In this document: piece by piece, positions 1 to 9,228 of the stretch | How positions within the stretch are numbered: position 1 is the stretch's first letter | Layout of the letters: the number at the start of each line of letters is the position of its first letter | Assembly: GCF_003173735.1 (NCBI RefSeq) | Contig: NZ_CP029551.1 | Span: 2,318,001-2,382,000 of the forward strand | Origin: Methylobacterium radiodurans | GTDB lineage: Bacteria > Pseudomonadota > Alphaproteobacteria > Rhizobiales > Beijerinckiaceae | Length of the DNA: 64,000 nucleotides | Direction of reading: 5' to 3' | Notes under the pieces: generated by a model | Told to the model about the DNA's origin: nothing | The model's database searches: none | What the model saw: the letters and a program-made list of their open reading frames with translations, nothing else | Made by a program: the position numbers and the translations under genes

Positions 1-1170
1 CTCGTGACGGGCGAGGTCGGGCGCGGCACCTACGTGCGCTCCGACCTGAACGGCCCGGGGCCGATCCAGTCCGAGCCGCCGCCCGCGGCGGTCGATCTCC
101 AGCGCACGCACTCGCACCTGCCCGAGCAGGAGACGGTGCTCGCCGAGACGCTGGCGGCGCTGGCCCGCGGGGGCGCGGCGGAGGCGGCGCTGAACCAGTT
201 CGGCCCGGCCGGCACGCCCGCGGCGCGCCGGGTCGCGGCGAACTTCCTGGCGCGGGACGGCTACGCGCCCGATCCCGCGGGTCTGCTCTTCACCGGCAAC
301 GGGCGTCAGGCGCTCGCGGCCGCGCTCGCCGCGCTGGCGCCGCCCGGCGAGCGGATCGGCTGCGAGCCGCTGACATACCCGGTCGCGAAGGGCATCGCGG
401 CCCGCCTCGGCATCGCGCTGGTGCCGCTGGCGATGGACGCGGAGGGCGTGCGGCCCGAGGCGATCCTGCAGGCCCACCGTGCCACGCCGCTCTCCGGCCT
501 CTACCTGCAGCCGACGCTGCAGAACCCCCTCGGGGCCTCGATGGGGCCGGGTCGGCGGGCCGAGATCGCCGAGATCCTGGCGCGGACCGGTCTCACGGCG
601 ATCGAGGACACGGTCTACGGCTTCCTCTCCGACGCCGTGCCGCTGGCGGCGCTCGCACCGGGCCGGACGATCTTGGTCGACAGCCTGTCGAAGCGGGTGA
701 TGCCGGGGCTGACGATCGGTCTCCTCGCGAGCCCGCCCGACCTCGTGGACCGCCTCGCGGCCTCCGTCCGCCAGGGTGGCTGGTCGGCGACCGGCCTGCC
801 GCTCGCGGCGGGCGTGCAGTGGATGAGCGACGGCTCGGCCGCTCGACTCGTGGCGGCCAAGCGCGCGGACGCTGCGGCCCGCCAGATCATCGCCCGCGAG
901 AGCCTGGCGGGCCTCGCGGTCGCGGGGGACCCGCGCGCCTACCACCTCTGGCTGGAACTGCCCGAGACCTGGCGCGCCGAGGCCTTCGCGGCGGCCGCGC
1001 TCCGCCGCGGCATCGCGCTGATCTCGGCCGCCTCCTTCGCGGTGAATCCGGGCCACGCCCCGAACGCCGTCCGCCTCGCCCTCGCGGCCCCGACCCGCGA
1101 CGCCCTGGCCCGCGCCCTCGGAGACCTGCGCCGCCTCGCGCTCGCGGGGGACGACCACGCGCTCGAATAG
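1..1170 (+). CDS. MocR/GntR-type regulator with aminotransferase domain, 5' end cut by window
   Basis: The frame is open from the first base. It begins inside the end of a GntR winged helix (GEVGRGTYVR, the typical wing strand) and continues into a complete fold-type I aminotransferase-like domain. The PLP lysine is visible in DSLSKRVMPG, preceded by the LQPTLQNPLGA substrate/cofactor loop and the IEDTVYGFL aspartate segment. MocR proteins are PLP-sensing transcription factors, usually controlling vitamin B6, GABA or amino-acid genes. The target is unknown because the upstream side lies outside the window. The stop TAG is at 1168. Family assignment is firm; whether it regulates or catalyses cannot be told from sequence. 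Confidence 0.88.
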   Translation, partial: LVTGEVGRGTYVRSDLNGPGPIQSEPPPAAVDLQRTHSHLPEQETVLAETLAALARGGAAEAALNQFGPAGTPAARRVAANFLARDGYAPDPAGLLFTGNGRQALAAALAALAPPGERIGCEPLTYPVAKGIAARLGIALVPLAMDAEGVRPEAILQAHRATPLSGLYLQPTLQNPLGASMGPGRRAEIAEILARTGLTAIEDTVYGFLSDAVPLAALAPGRTILVDSLSKRVMPGLTIGLLASPPDLVDRLAASVRQGGWSATGLPLAAGVQWMSDGSAARLVAAKRADAAARQIIARESLAGLAVAGDPRAYHLWLELPETWRAEAFAAAALRRGIALISAASFAVNPGHAPNAVRLALAAPTRDALARALGDLRRLALAGDDHALE

Positions 1171-1194
1171 GCCGCCGCAGGTCGGTGCCGGAAC

Positions 1195-2247
1195 CTAGGT
1201 TTCGGCGCCCAGTCGTGCGGGCCGAGCGGTCGGGGCCCAACCCCTCGCCCAGGCCCTCCTGATCGCGCGCTGGGCCGGAACCTCCACGCCGACGCGGATG
1301 AGCGCGGCGAGCGCGGCGGCGGCGAGGAGGGCGGCCGGGATCGCGACCGCCGCGGACCATCCGTGCGCCTCGAGGTCCCGGATGATCGCGTAGCCGAGGA
1401 TCTGGTGGACGAGGTAGAGCGGGTAGGAGACCGCACCGAGAAACACCAGCGGCGTCCGGCCGAGCCAGGCTAGCCGGCCCGTCGCGGCTGCCCAGACCGC
1501 GGCGGTGAAGGCCGCGATGAGGGCGACGTAGGCTGGCGTCCCGAGATTGCCGTGGTCGGCGAACGGCCCGACGCTCGTCAGGCCGAGCGCGGCGAGGAGC
1601 GTGCCGCGGCCGAGGACCGAGAGGCGGCCCGCGACGAGCCGGGAGAGCAGAGCGCCGATGACGAAGAGCAGGGCCAGCGGCAGGTAGAGCAGGACGAGGA
1701 CCTGCCAGACCGCGGCCGGCAGGAAGGCCGTCGCCAGGAGCGCCGCGGCGAGCCAGACCGCGCAGCCCGTCTCCAGATCGCGTCTCAGGCAGAGCCCGGC
1801 CAGCGCGTAGAAGGCGACCTCGAAGCTGAGCGTCCAGTGCGAGGGGTCGATCGGCGGGATCTGGGCCAGGGGCGCCAGCATCGTCAGGCCGGCCAGGGCC
1901 GTGAGCGGGGAGACCGCCAGCGGATTCGGCCCGCCGAGCGCGAGGACGGCGAGCGTCAGGCCGGAGCAGACCAGGAAGGCCGGATACAGGCGCGCGACGC
2001 GGTAGACGGCGAACTGCCGGAGCGACGCCGCGCGCTCCAACGTGTCGGTGATCACGAAGCCGCTGAGGATGAAGAACAGCTCGACGCCGAAATGCCCGGC
2101 GGAGAACAGCGGGACGGCGGCGTTGTGGGGCGCGACGCGGTCCGCGTAGCCGAAGCCGTAATGATGCAGCACGACCGCGAGGGCGGCGAGCCCCCGCAGG
2201 GCGTCGAGGGCCCCGTTGCGCGCGCCGGGGCTCGGATCGAGCGACAT
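1195..2247 (-). CDS. Acyltransferase 3 family membrane protein (OafA/NodX-like)
   Basis: About 350 residues with roughly ten hydrophobic segments. It starts with the family hallmark NGALDALRGLAALAVVLHHY (catalytic-type His in the first helix) and has HFGVELFFILSGFVI in the second. The family moves acyl groups (acetyl, succinyl) onto surface sugars, lipids or antibiotics across the inner membrane. I chose ATG 2247 because AAGGA sits 9 bases upstream; an in-frame start at 2286 has no ribosome site. It converges with the MocR gene, with only 24 bases between the stops, and stands alone. The acceptor is unknown. Confidence 0.85.
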   Translation of the reverse strand: MSLDPSPGARNGALDALRGLAALAVVLHHYGFGYADRVAPHNAAVPLFSAGHFGVELFFILSGFVITDTLERAASLRQFAVYRVARLYPAFLVCSGLTLAVLALGGPNPLAVSPLTALAGLTMLAPLAQIPPIDPSHWTLSFEVAFYALAGLCLRRDLETGCAVWLAAALLATAFLPAAVWQVLVLLYLPLALLFVIGALLSRLVAGRLSVLGRGTLLAALGLTSVGPFADHGNLGTPAYVALIAAFTAAVWAAATGRLAWLGRTPLVFLGAVSYPLYLVHQILGYAIIRDLEAHGWSAAVAIPAALLAAAALAALIRVGVEVPAQRAIRRAWARGWAPTARPARLGAET

Positions 2248-2341
2248 CGGGAGGTGTCCTTGGGGCCGGTCGGGCGCGCATTGCACCGGACCGACCCTTA
2301 AAAAAGGATCATCCCGAGGCTGAAGGCGGGTTGCGCGGCGC

Positions 2342-3025
2342 TCAGGCGGCCTTGCGCGGCACCAGCGCCTCGACGGCGCCGACGAGGTCGGCGAAGTCGG
2401 AGATGATCCGGTCAGGCCCGAGCTGATCGACCGGCGTGTCGGTGTAGCCGAAGGTCACTGCCACCACCGGCACGCCCGCGGCCTTCGCGGCATCGATGTC
2501 GGCGCGCGAATCGCCCACCATCACGGCGCGGGCCGGGTCGCCCCCGGCGCGCGCGATCGTCTCGGTAATGTGGCGCGGATCGGGCTTGTGGAACGGGAAG
2601 GTTTCGCGCCCGCAGATCGCCGCGAAGCGCCCCGCGATGCCGAGCTTCTCCAGGAGATCGACCGCCAGACCCTCGACCTTGTTGGTGCAGACCGCCAGCC
2701 GGAAGCCATCCGCCTCCAGCCGGTCGAGCGCCTTGACGAGGCCGGGATAGAGGTAGGACTTCTCGCAGATGTGCCGGCCGTAATGCTCGATGAAGTCGAG
2801 GAAGAGCTGATCGTGCCGCTCCGGCGTCAGCGTCGCGCCGGCCGCCTGGAAGCCGCGGGCGATCAGCGCCTTGGCGCCCGCGCCGATCAGGTCGCGCGCG
2901 CCGGCGAGCGGCAGTTCCGGCAGGCCCTCGCGGGTCAGCAGCGCGTTCAGCGTGCCGATGAGGTCGCCGGCCGTCTCGGCGAGCGTTCCGTCGAGGTCGA
3001 ACACGGCGATCGGGGGAAGGGACAT
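2342..3025 (-). CDS. gph: Phosphoglycolate phosphatase
   Basis: A 227-residue HAD-superfamily phosphatase. The nucleophile motif FDLDGT is at residues 9-14, a helical cap follows, motif II is AVCTNK, and motif III/IV is MVGDSRADIDAAKAAG. It dephosphorylates 2-phosphoglycolate from DNA repair or oxygenase side reactions to glycolate. In many Alphaproteobacteria gph lies beside rpiA; here it faces the other way and about 2 kb of scarred sequence separates it from rpiA at 5274. The start ATG at 3025 is preceded by a GGGAGC-type ribosome site. Confidence 0.9.
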   Translation of the reverse strand: MSLPPIAVFDLDGTLAETAGDLIGTLNALLTREGLPELPLAGARDLIGAGAKALIARGFQAAGATLTPERHDQLFLDFIEHYGRHICEKSYLYPGLVKALDRLEADGFRLAVCTNKVEGLAVDLLEKLGIAGRFAAICGRETFPFHKPDPRHITETIARAGGDPARAVMVGDSRADIDAAKAAGVPVVAVTFGYTDTPVDQLGPDRIISDFADLVGAVEALVPRKAA

Positions 3026-3100
3026 CGGCGCTCCCGGAGCTTCTCGGAGATCGGCCCTCGCTAGCCGCGCGGCGGGGCCGCCGCAACCCGGCCCTGCGCC

Positions 3101-3328
3101 TCACCGGACCTGGGGAAGCGTGCCGAGCAGGCGCAGCAGGTCGCGCAGGTTCGCCGCCCCGGTCTTCTGCAGGATGCCGAGGAAGTGGGTGCGCGCGGTG
3201 CTGAGCGCGACGCCGCGCTCGTCGGCCGCCGCCTCGAAGGTTAGGCCGCGGGCGAGCTGCACGCAGAGCGCCGCCTGGGCAGGGCTGAGCCCGAAGAGCT
3301 GCGGGAGCAACTCCGCGCTCGGCCCGGC
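3101..3328 (-). pseudogene. C-terminal remnant of a LuxR-type HTH regulator
   Basis: Residues from the only in-frame start (TTG 3310) form a clean LuxR/FixJ-like DNA-binding domain: FGLSPAQAALCVQLARGLT, then ADERGVALSTARTHFLGILQKTG, then a terminal helix. Such domains normally follow a 150-250 residue sensory part, and none is present here. Upstream codons stay open and look family-like for about six residues (near 3328), then run into sequence that codes for a barrel protein on the other strand. I read this as the surviving 3' end of a gene truncated by a deletion or insertion. It could still make a 69-residue DNA-binding protein. Confidence 0.6.
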
Positions 3329-4264
3329 GACAGCATCCTCGACACGCAGCTCTCGGCGACCGCGACCTATCTGGGCCTCGACGGCGTGCAGCCCTTCGCC
3401 TCGCTGAACTTCAACCTGTCGACCGGCACGTCGTATCTCGCCGGCACGCGCTACCTCGCCCGCTTCGATTCCGATCTCGTGGACGTGCCGACCTTCGGCG
3501 AGGGCCTGAACATCGGTCCGAGCGTCGGCGTGAACGTGCCGATCGGCCAGACGATGCTGTTCAACCTGAACCCTCGGCTACACGGCCCGCGGCCAGTACT
3601 TCCGCGAGGGCGCGCCGGATCCGATCACGGGCATCGACGTCTTCGTCGACACGCGCTCAGGCGACACCTTCTCGGTCAACGGCTCGCTGGTCTACGAGGC
3701 CGGCCCCTGGAGCGGCAACATAGCCGTGGTCTATTCCCAGGACGGCACCACCTTCATCAATCGGGTGGCCGCCATTCGCTCGGGTGCGCGCGTCGGCCTG
3801 TCGGGGCAGGTCGGCTACGCCTGGTCCGAGGCCTGGGGCACGACGCTCAGCGCCTCGTTCAACCACTCGGAGCGCAACTTCGTGCCGGACGCGCCCCTTC
3901 CGGGGCTCATCGCGGAGCCGCGCAACTCGAACAGTAACCTCTACCGGGTGGGGCTCGACACGCTCTACCGTACCGGAGCGCTTGCGCTGGGCCCGACGCT
4001 CAGCTTCCTCTACCGCGATGTGAACTCCTACGATCCGCTCACATTCCAATTCCTGCCCGCGCGCGAGCGCTACGGGGCGGCACCTTCACGTACGCGATCA
4101 CCGACGCGGTCTCGCTGAGCCTGCGCGGCGAACGCATCTTCGTGCACGAGGCGGCGAATCCCGATAAGGAGTTCTTTCCCGGCGGCATCGTCCCGGGAAC
4201 CGGGCAGCCCCGTCTCTCCTACGCCGGCTGGTCGATCAGCGGCGGCGCCACGATCAAGTTCTGA
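3329..4264 (+). pseudogene. Broken outer-membrane beta-barrel (autotransporter/porin-like) gene
   Basis: Three stretches in alternating frames together encode one barrel-like protein. They run 3329-3572 (GDSILDTQLSATATYLG onward), 3573-4076 (LGYTARGQYFREGAP through FHxSER-type strands) and 4077-4264 (GGTFTYAITDAVSLSLRG to GGATIKF-stop). Alternating hydrophobic strands and a C-terminal phenylalanine are typical of barrels inserted by BamA. One extra base lies in the CCC at 3571-3573 and one base is missing in the GGGG at 4074-4077. No signal peptide or start precedes it, since the left end joins the LuxR remnant. The two frameshifts could be sequencing errors, but the missing N-terminus makes it a pseudogene either way. 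Confidence 0.7.
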
Positions 4265-4275
4265 GGAGCCCGACG

Positions 4276-4569
4276 ATGCGCCAGATCCTCACCCTCGTCG
4301 TTGCGGGGGCCACGCTCGCGGCCACCGCGGCGCCCGCCGCGGCCCAGGTCCGGCCTGTCGCCTGCCCGGAGGGCCGGCTCGTGGACGGCAGCTGCGTGAA
4401 CCCGCGGCTCGCTTTCCTCGCCCGGCAGCAGGCGGTCTGCTTCACGCAGGTGAAGCTCTCCTACATCGCCTGTCCCGGCACGCTGCCGGGCGTCGACACG
4501 CGCTACAAGTTCCCGTTCAACGTGGTGACCGAGCGCCAGCGCGAGCTGAACTTCGTCGTGGAGCGCTGA
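4276..4569 (+). CDS. Small secreted protein of unknown function
   Basis: 97 residues. A Sec signal peptide (MRQILTLVVAGATLAATAAPAAA, cleavage probably after AAA) is followed by about 74 mature residues with four cysteines (ACPEG, GSCVN, AVCF, IACPG), suggesting disulfides in the periplasm. I do not recognise a domain. A strong GAGGAG at 4263-4268 precedes ATG 4276 and overlaps the stop of the barrel remnant, so the pair was probably an operon before the barrel gene decayed. Confidence 0.65.
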   Translation: MRQILTLVVAGATLAATAAPAAAQVRPVACPEGRLVDGSCVNPRLAFLARQQAVCFTQVKLSYIACPGTLPGVDTRYKFPFNVVTERQRELNFVVER

Positions 4570-4668
4570 GCGCGCTCCCGCGTCACGGAGGGCGCGCCGG
4601 CCGCGGCGCGCCCCACTCGTGCCCGAAATTCCCTCGACACGGGGTCTCCCGTTTCGAGATCCGCCGCC

Positions 4669-5136
4669 ATGACCCGTCGCGTCCCGCTCGCCCTCCTCGC
4701 CGGCCTTGCCCTGGGCCTTGCCGCCACGGGGGCCTCCGCCGCCTCCTACGAGTTCGTGCCGGCGCCCCAGGCCGACCTCAACCGGATGTACCGGGTCGAC
4801 AAGGTGACGGGGGAAGTCACCTCCTGCCAGTACGGGTTGCAGGAGAGCGGCGGCGGCATCGGGCTGACCGTCTGCTTCGCGGCCGGCGAGGGCGCCGGTG
4901 CGCAGACGCCCTCTGAGTACGGGCTGGTCGCCACCCGCCACACCCGCGAGGCCGGCGTGTTCCGGGTCAATTACCGCACCGGCGAGATGAGCATCTGCTT
5001 CGTGCTGGTGAAGAAGGAGCAGGTAGTCTGCACCCAGCAGGCCAACCCGCCGGCCGAGGCCGCCGCGGATGCGGCGCCGCCGGCTCCGGGCCGCTCGGGC
5101 GCGGGCGCCACGCCGCCGCAGGGCGGCCGTCCCTGA
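4669..5136 (+). CDS. Secreted hypothetical protein
   Basis: 155 residues. The signal peptide runs from MTRRVPLALLAGLALGLAA to ASAA. The mature part holds two similar strand pairs, MYRVDKVTGEVTSCQYG and VFRVNYRTGEMSICFV, which look like a small duplicated unit with paired cysteines. A disordered Pro/Ala/Gly tail follows. Exported, function unknown. The duplicated 'RVD/NY-x-TGE-x-(S/T)-C' unit is the only structural clue. It lies 99 bases after the preceding small secreted gene, on the same strand. Confidence 0.7.
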   Translation: MTRRVPLALLAGLALGLAATGASAASYEFVPAPQADLNRMYRVDKVTGEVTSCQYGLQESGGGIGLTVCFAAGEGAGAQTPSEYGLVATRHTREAGVFRVNYRTGEMSICFVLVKKEQVVCTQQANPPAEAAADAAPPAPGRSGAGATPPQGGRP

Positions 5137-5273
5137 GGCTTGTCCTGACGAAGCCACGCCACTCTCACCGGACGGGCGTTCCGATCCCGGCGCGACCGTG
5201 CTAGGGGCCGCCGAATTGGATCGCGCCAGGGATTGTCGCCGATGACCCGCCCCAGCCCCGCCGGAGCCCAGCG

Positions 5274-5987
5274 TTGAGCGGGCCGGACCTGCGCCGTGCC
5301 GCCGCCGCGCGCGCCCTCGACCTCGTCGAGCCGGGTATGAAGCTCGGGCTCGGCACCGGCTCGACGGCGGCGGCCTTCGTGACGCTGCTCGGCGCGCGGG
5401 TGCGCGACGGGCTCGACGTCGTCGGCGTGCCGACCTCGGAGGCGACCCGGGCCCAGGCCGAGGCCGAGGGCATCCGGCTCGCCACCCTCGACGAGATCCC
5501 GCAGCTCGACCTCACGATCGACGGCGCCGACGAGGTGGACGGCCAGCTCCGCCTGATCAAGGGCGGCGGCGCGGCGCTGCTGCGCGAGAAGATCGTGGCC
5601 TTCGCCAGCACCCGCATGGTGGTGATCGCCGACGCGGCCAAGCGGGTCGGCACGCTCGGTGCCTTCCCGCTGCCGATCGAGGTGAACCCCTTCGGCCGCA
5701 CCGCCACCCGCATCGCCGTCGAGGCGGCGATCGCCCGGGCCGGCTGCACAGGCGAGGTTCGGCTCCGTCTCGCCCCCGACGGCGCGCCCCTCGTCACCGA
5801 TGGCGGCCACCACATCCTCGACGCCCATCTCGGCGCGATCCACGATCCCGAGGCGCTCTCGGCGGCCCTCTGGGCGGTGCCGGGCGTGGTCGAGCACGGC
5901 CTCTTCCTCGGCCTCGCCACCGCCGCGATCCTGGCCGAGGACCGCGCGGGGCAGGCGCACGTCACCGTGCTGGGCCGGATCGACTGA
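5274..5987 (+). CDS. rpiA: Ribose-5-phosphate isomerase A
   Basis: 237 residues. Family motifs are [11 protein letters not shown] (phosphate loop), [19 protein letters not shown] (catalytic Asp/Glu and Lys) and [10 protein letters not shown]. It interconverts ribose-5-phosphate and ribulose-5-phosphate in the pentose phosphate and assimilation cycles. The only usable start is TTG 5274, 8 bases after GGAG; the nearby ATG at 5242 is in the same frame but is followed by a stop at the TGA overlapping this TTG. It leads a same-strand run with DUF2059, a membrane polymerase-like gene and gor, an arrangement common in Alphaproteobacteria apart from the membrane gene. Confidence 0.93.
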   Translation: MSGPDLRRAAAARALDLVEPGMKLGLGTGSTAAAFVTLLGARVRDGLDVVGVPTSEATRAQAEAEGIRLATLDEIPQLDLTIDGADEVDGQLRLIKGGGAALLREKIVAFASTRMVVIADAAKRVGTLGAFPLPIEVNPFGRTATRIAVEAAIARAGCTGEVRLRLAPDGAPLVTDGGHHILDAHLGAIHDPEALSAALWAVPGVVEHGLFLGLATAAILAEDRAGQAHVTVLGRID

Positions 5988-6031
5988 GCGCTCCCCCGGC
6001 AAAGCATTCGACCCTCTACGGATAGGCTTCC

Positions 6032-6580
6032 ATGACCCGCCGCCTCGCCGCCGCCCTGGCGATCCTCGCCGCCGCCCTGCCGGGCCTCGCCAGCGCCCAG
6101 GCGCAGAAGCCCGCCGCGCCGGCCGCCAAGCCGGCCGCGGCGCAGCCCGCCCCCGCCGCACCGAACGCGAACCACCTCGCGCTCGCCCGTGAGGTGATGC
6201 TGTCGTCCGGCATCGCCCGGTCGTTCGACTCGATCATCCCGGCTTTCGCGGACCAGATTCGCCAGCAGGCCGTGACCCGTCCGGAGCTGGCCAAGGACCT
6301 CAACGAGGTTCTGACCGCGCTCGGCCCCGAGATGGAGCTGCAGAAGCAGCGCATGGTCGATACGGCGGCCAGGATCTACGCCGACAAGCTCACCGAGGCG
6401 GAACTGAAGGACATCGCGGCCTTCTTCCGCTCGCCCGCCGGCAAGCGCTACGTCGAGTCCCAGCCGGCGGTGCTGGACGAGATGGTCCAGGCCATGCAGA
6501 ACTGGACCCAGGAAGTCTCCGAATACGTGATGGTGCGGGTGCGCGCCGAACTCGGCAAGCGCGGCCACCAGCTCCAGTAG
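6032..6580 (+). CDS. Periplasmic DUF2059 protein
   Basis: 182 residues. Signal peptide MTRRLAAALAILAAALPGLASAQA, an Ala/Pro/Lys-rich linker, then the all-helical DUF2059 domain (about residues 48-175). It contains REVMLSSGIARSFDSIIP and the diagnostic LTEAELKDIAAFFRSPAGKRY. Function is unknown in the family. It is commonly found between rpiA and gor in Rhizobiales-like genomes, as it is here, 44 bases after rpiA and 3 bases before the next start. Confidence 0.85.
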   Translation: MTRRLAAALAILAAALPGLASAQAQKPAAPAAKPAAAQPAPAAPNANHLALAREVMLSSGIARSFDSIIPAFADQIRQQAVTRPELAKDLNEVLTALGPEMELQKQRMVDTAARIYADKLTEAELKDIAAFFRSPAGKRYVESQPAVLDEMVQAMQNWTQEVSEYVMVRVRAELGKRGHQLQ

Positions 6581-6583
6581 CCG

Positions 6584-7795
6584 GTGCCGCCGTCCGGTCC
6601 GCTCGGCGCGCGCCTCTGCGGCGCGGGCGCCGTCGCGCTCGCGCTGGTGCCGCTGGCGATGGCGCTGGCCAACCGCTCCAGCCCCGCCCTCGTCGCGGTC
6701 GCCGCGCTCCTCGTCCTGGCCGGGCGCCTCGCCGAGGACGCGGCCGGCACGTTGCGCGACCTCGTGGGCGCGCTCGTCGCGCCGCTGGGGCTCGCGGTGC
6801 TGGCGCTGCTGGCCTGGACGCTCGCCTCCTTCGCCTGGACGCCGTTCCCGGCGGTCTCGCTGCGGGCGCTCTCCGAGTTCGCGCCGACGCTGCTCGCCGC
6901 CTTCCTGCTCGCCCGGCTCGCGCCCGGGCGGATTCCGGCCTTCGCCGGACCGCTCGCCTGCGCCGCGCTCGCGCTGGCGGCCGCGATCATCGTGGCGAGC
7001 CTCGCCACCGATCTGCGGCTCCAGGCCTGGCTCGGGCAGCGCGACGCCGCCTTCGTGTTTAACCGCCCGGCCATGACCCTGGTGCTTCTCGGCGCGCCGG
7101 TCGCGCTGGTGCTGTGGCGGCAGGGCCGGCCCTGGCTCGGCGCCGCTGCGCTGGCCTTCGCGAGCGTGGGCGCGCTGCGCTCGATCAGTGGCGCCGCCGC
7201 GATGGGGCTCGGGGCCGGCTTCGCCATGGCGGCGCTCGCCGCGATCCTGCCCCGGCGCGTCGCCGTCGGCATCGCCGGGCTCGGCCTCGGGCTCGCGGTG
7301 GCGCTGGCGCCCGTGGAGGGCGACCTGCTGGAGCGCCTGATGCCGGAGGCCGCCCACGCCCGGCTGGTGCAATCCTCCTCCCGCGCCCGCGTCGCCATCG
7401 CGCGGAGCTTCGGCGCGGCGGTCGCCGCCGACCCGTGGCGCGGGGCGGGCTTCGGCGTGGCGCCGGGCTTTGCCGAGACCCCGGCCGCGGCCCGCATCGA
7501 GCCGGACCTGCGGCCGATGCTGGCGGTCGGCCACCCGCACAACACGTTCCTGCAGGTCTGGGCGGAACTCGGCCTCGTCGGCGCGGTGCTGCTGGCGCTG
7601 GCGCTCTTCCTCGCCCTGCGGCCGGTCGCGGCTCTCGCTCGCCCCGCGGCGGCAGCGGCGCTCGGGCTCGCCGCGGCGGCGGCGGCGATCGCCTTCGTGG
7701 AGCACAACGCCTGGGCGGCGTGGTGGACGGCGTCGCTCGGCGCTGCCATCACGTGGCTCCGCGAGGCGACCAAACCCGGGAACGGACCCGCATGA
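6584..7795 (+). CDS. O-antigen ligase / Wzy-like polytopic membrane protein
   Basis: About 403 residues with ten or more hydrophobic segments. A large loop around residue 300-315 carries HPHNTFLQVWAELGLVG, the signature of the Wzy_C/O-antigen ligase family. It would join or polymerise lipid-linked glycans at the periplasmic face. The GTG start at 6584 lies three bases after the DUF2059 stop, and its own stop overlaps the gor start by ATGA, so it is translationally coupled inside the rpiA-gor run. No glycosyltransferases surround it, so its substrate cannot be guessed. Confidence 0.78.
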   Translation: MPPSGPLGARLCGAGAVALALVPLAMALANRSSPALVAVAALLVLAGRLAEDAAGTLRDLVGALVAPLGLAVLALLAWTLASFAWTPFPAVSLRALSEFAPTLLAAFLLARLAPGRIPAFAGPLACAALALAAAIIVASLATDLRLQAWLGQRDAAFVFNRPAMTLVLLGAPVALVLWRQGRPWLGAAALAFASVGALRSISGAAAMGLGAGFAMAALAAILPRRVAVGIAGLGLGLAVALAPVEGDLLERLMPEAAHARLVQSSSRARVAIARSFGAAVAADPWRGAGFGVAPGFAETPAAARIEPDLRPMLAVGHPHNTFLQVWAELGLVGAVLLALALFLALRPVAALARPAAAAALGLAAAAAAIAFVEHNAWAAWWTASLGAAITWLREATKPGNGPA

Positions 7796-9174
7796 GCGAC
7801 TTCGACTGCGACCTCTTCGTCATCGGCGGCGGCTCGGGCGGGGTGCGGGCGGCGCGGATCGCCGCTGGCTACGGCGCCCGGGTGCGGCTCGCCGAGGAGT
7901 ACCGGGTCGGCGGCACCTGCGTGATCCGCGGCTGCGTGCCCAAGAAGCTGATGGTCTATGCGGGCCGGTTCGCGGACGCCTTCGAGGACGCGGCGGGCTT
8001 CGGCTGGAGCGTGGAGAAGCCCCGCTTCGACTGGTCGGTGCTCAAGCAGCGCCGCGACGCCGAGGTGACGCGGCTGGAGGGCATCTACGACGCCAACCTG
8101 ATCCGCGCCGGGGTCGAGATCCACCCGGAGCGCGCGGTGATCGAGGACCCGCACACGGTCCGGCTCGTCGGCTCGGACCGCCGCATCACGGCGGCTCACA
8201 TCCTCGTGGCGGTGGGCGCCCATCCGGTGAAGGAGCCGGCGATCCCCGGGGGCGAGCTCGGCATCACCTCGAACGAGGTGTTCGAGCTGGACTCGCTGCC
8301 CGAGCGGATCCTGATCGTCGGCGGCGGCTACATCGCGGTGGAGTTCGCGGGCGTCTTCGCCGCGCTCGGCTCCCGGACCACGCTGCTGCACCGAGGCGAG
8401 AAGCTGCTGCGCGGCTTCGACGACGAGGTGCGCGACGCGCTGGGCGAGGCCTACGCCCAGCGCATGGACCTGCGCCTCGGCCGCACGCTCCAGCGGCTCG
8501 AGCGGGCGGACGGCGCGATCCGCGCCACCCTCGACGACGGCACGAGCCTCGTGGTCGATCAGGTGCTGGTCGCGACCGGCCGGCGCCCGAACGTCGCCGG
8601 GCTCGGGCTGGAGCGGGTCGGCATCGAACTGGACAGCGCGGGCGCGATCCCGGTCGATGCGTGGTCGCAGACCCGCGTGCCCTCGATCTATGCGGTGGGC
8701 GATGTCACCAACCGGGCGAACCTCACGCCGATCGCGATCCGCGAGGGCCACGCCTTTGCCGACACGGTCTTCGGGGGCAAGCCCGCGCAGGTCGATCACC
8801 GCCTGATCCCGACCGCGGTGTTCTCCACGCCCGAGATCGGGGTGGTGGGCCACAACGAGGACACGGCGCGGGCCTGCTACGGCGAGATCGACGTCTACCG
8901 CGCCGCCTTCCGGCCGATGATGGCCACGCTCTCGGGCCGCCAGGAGCGGGTGCTGATGAAGGTGCTGGTCGAGCCCGAGAGCGACCGGGTGGTCGGCGTC
9001 CACATCGTCGGGCACGATGCGGGCGAGATCATCCAGGCGGTCGGCATCGCCGTCACCATGGGGGCGACCAAGGCCGATTTCGACCGCACCGTCGCGGTCC
9101 ACCCGACGGCGGCCGAGGAACTCGTCACCATGCGGGTGCCGGCGGTGACGAAGCGGCCGGTCGGCGTCGGGTAG
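7792..9174 (+). CDS. gor: Glutathione-disulfide reductase
   Basis: 460 residues. N-terminal FAD motif GGGSGG (12-17), redox-active Cys43 and Cys48 within GGTCVIRGCVPKK, NADPH Rossmann GGGYIAVEFAG near residue 178, and FAD-binding AVGDVTNRANLTP. The C-terminal interface helix has the catalytic AVHPTAAEELV. GCVPKK separates it from dihydrolipoamide dehydrogenase and mercuric reductase. It reduces GSSG with NADPH in the cytoplasm. The start overlaps the preceding stop (ATGA at 7792-7795). Confidence 0.93.
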   Translation: MSDFDCDLFVIGGGSGGVRAARIAAGYGARVRLAEEYRVGGTCVIRGCVPKKLMVYAGRFADAFEDAAGFGWSVEKPRFDWSVLKQRRDAEVTRLEGIYDANLIRAGVEIHPERAVIEDPHTVRLVGSDRRITAAHILVAVGAHPVKEPAIPGGELGITSNEVFELDSLPERILIVGGGYIAVEFAGVFAALGSRTTLLHRGEKLLRGFDDEVRDALGEAYAQRMDLRLGRTLQRLERADGAIRATLDDGTSLVVDQVLVATGRRPNVAGLGLERVGIELDSAGAIPVDAWSQTRVPSIYAVGDVTNRANLTPIAIREGHAFADTVFGGKPAQVDHRLIPTAVFSTPEIGVVGHNEDTARACYGEIDVYRAAFRPMMATLSGRQERVLMKVLVEPESDRVVGVHIVGHDAGEIIQAVGIAVTMGATKADFDRTVAVHPTAAEELVTMRVPAVTKRPVGVG

Positions 9175-9228
9175 CCGGCGTCGCGCGTGGGACTCGACGC
9201 CGGGCGGTGGCGGTCTAGATCAGGCCGC

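Noticed and set aside
5201..7705. Very long minus-strand open frame opposite rpiA, DUF2059 and the ligase-like gene
   Set aside because: Composition is Arg/Gly/Ala-rich with no domain, typical of antisense frames in GC-rich DNA; the plus-strand genes are clear.
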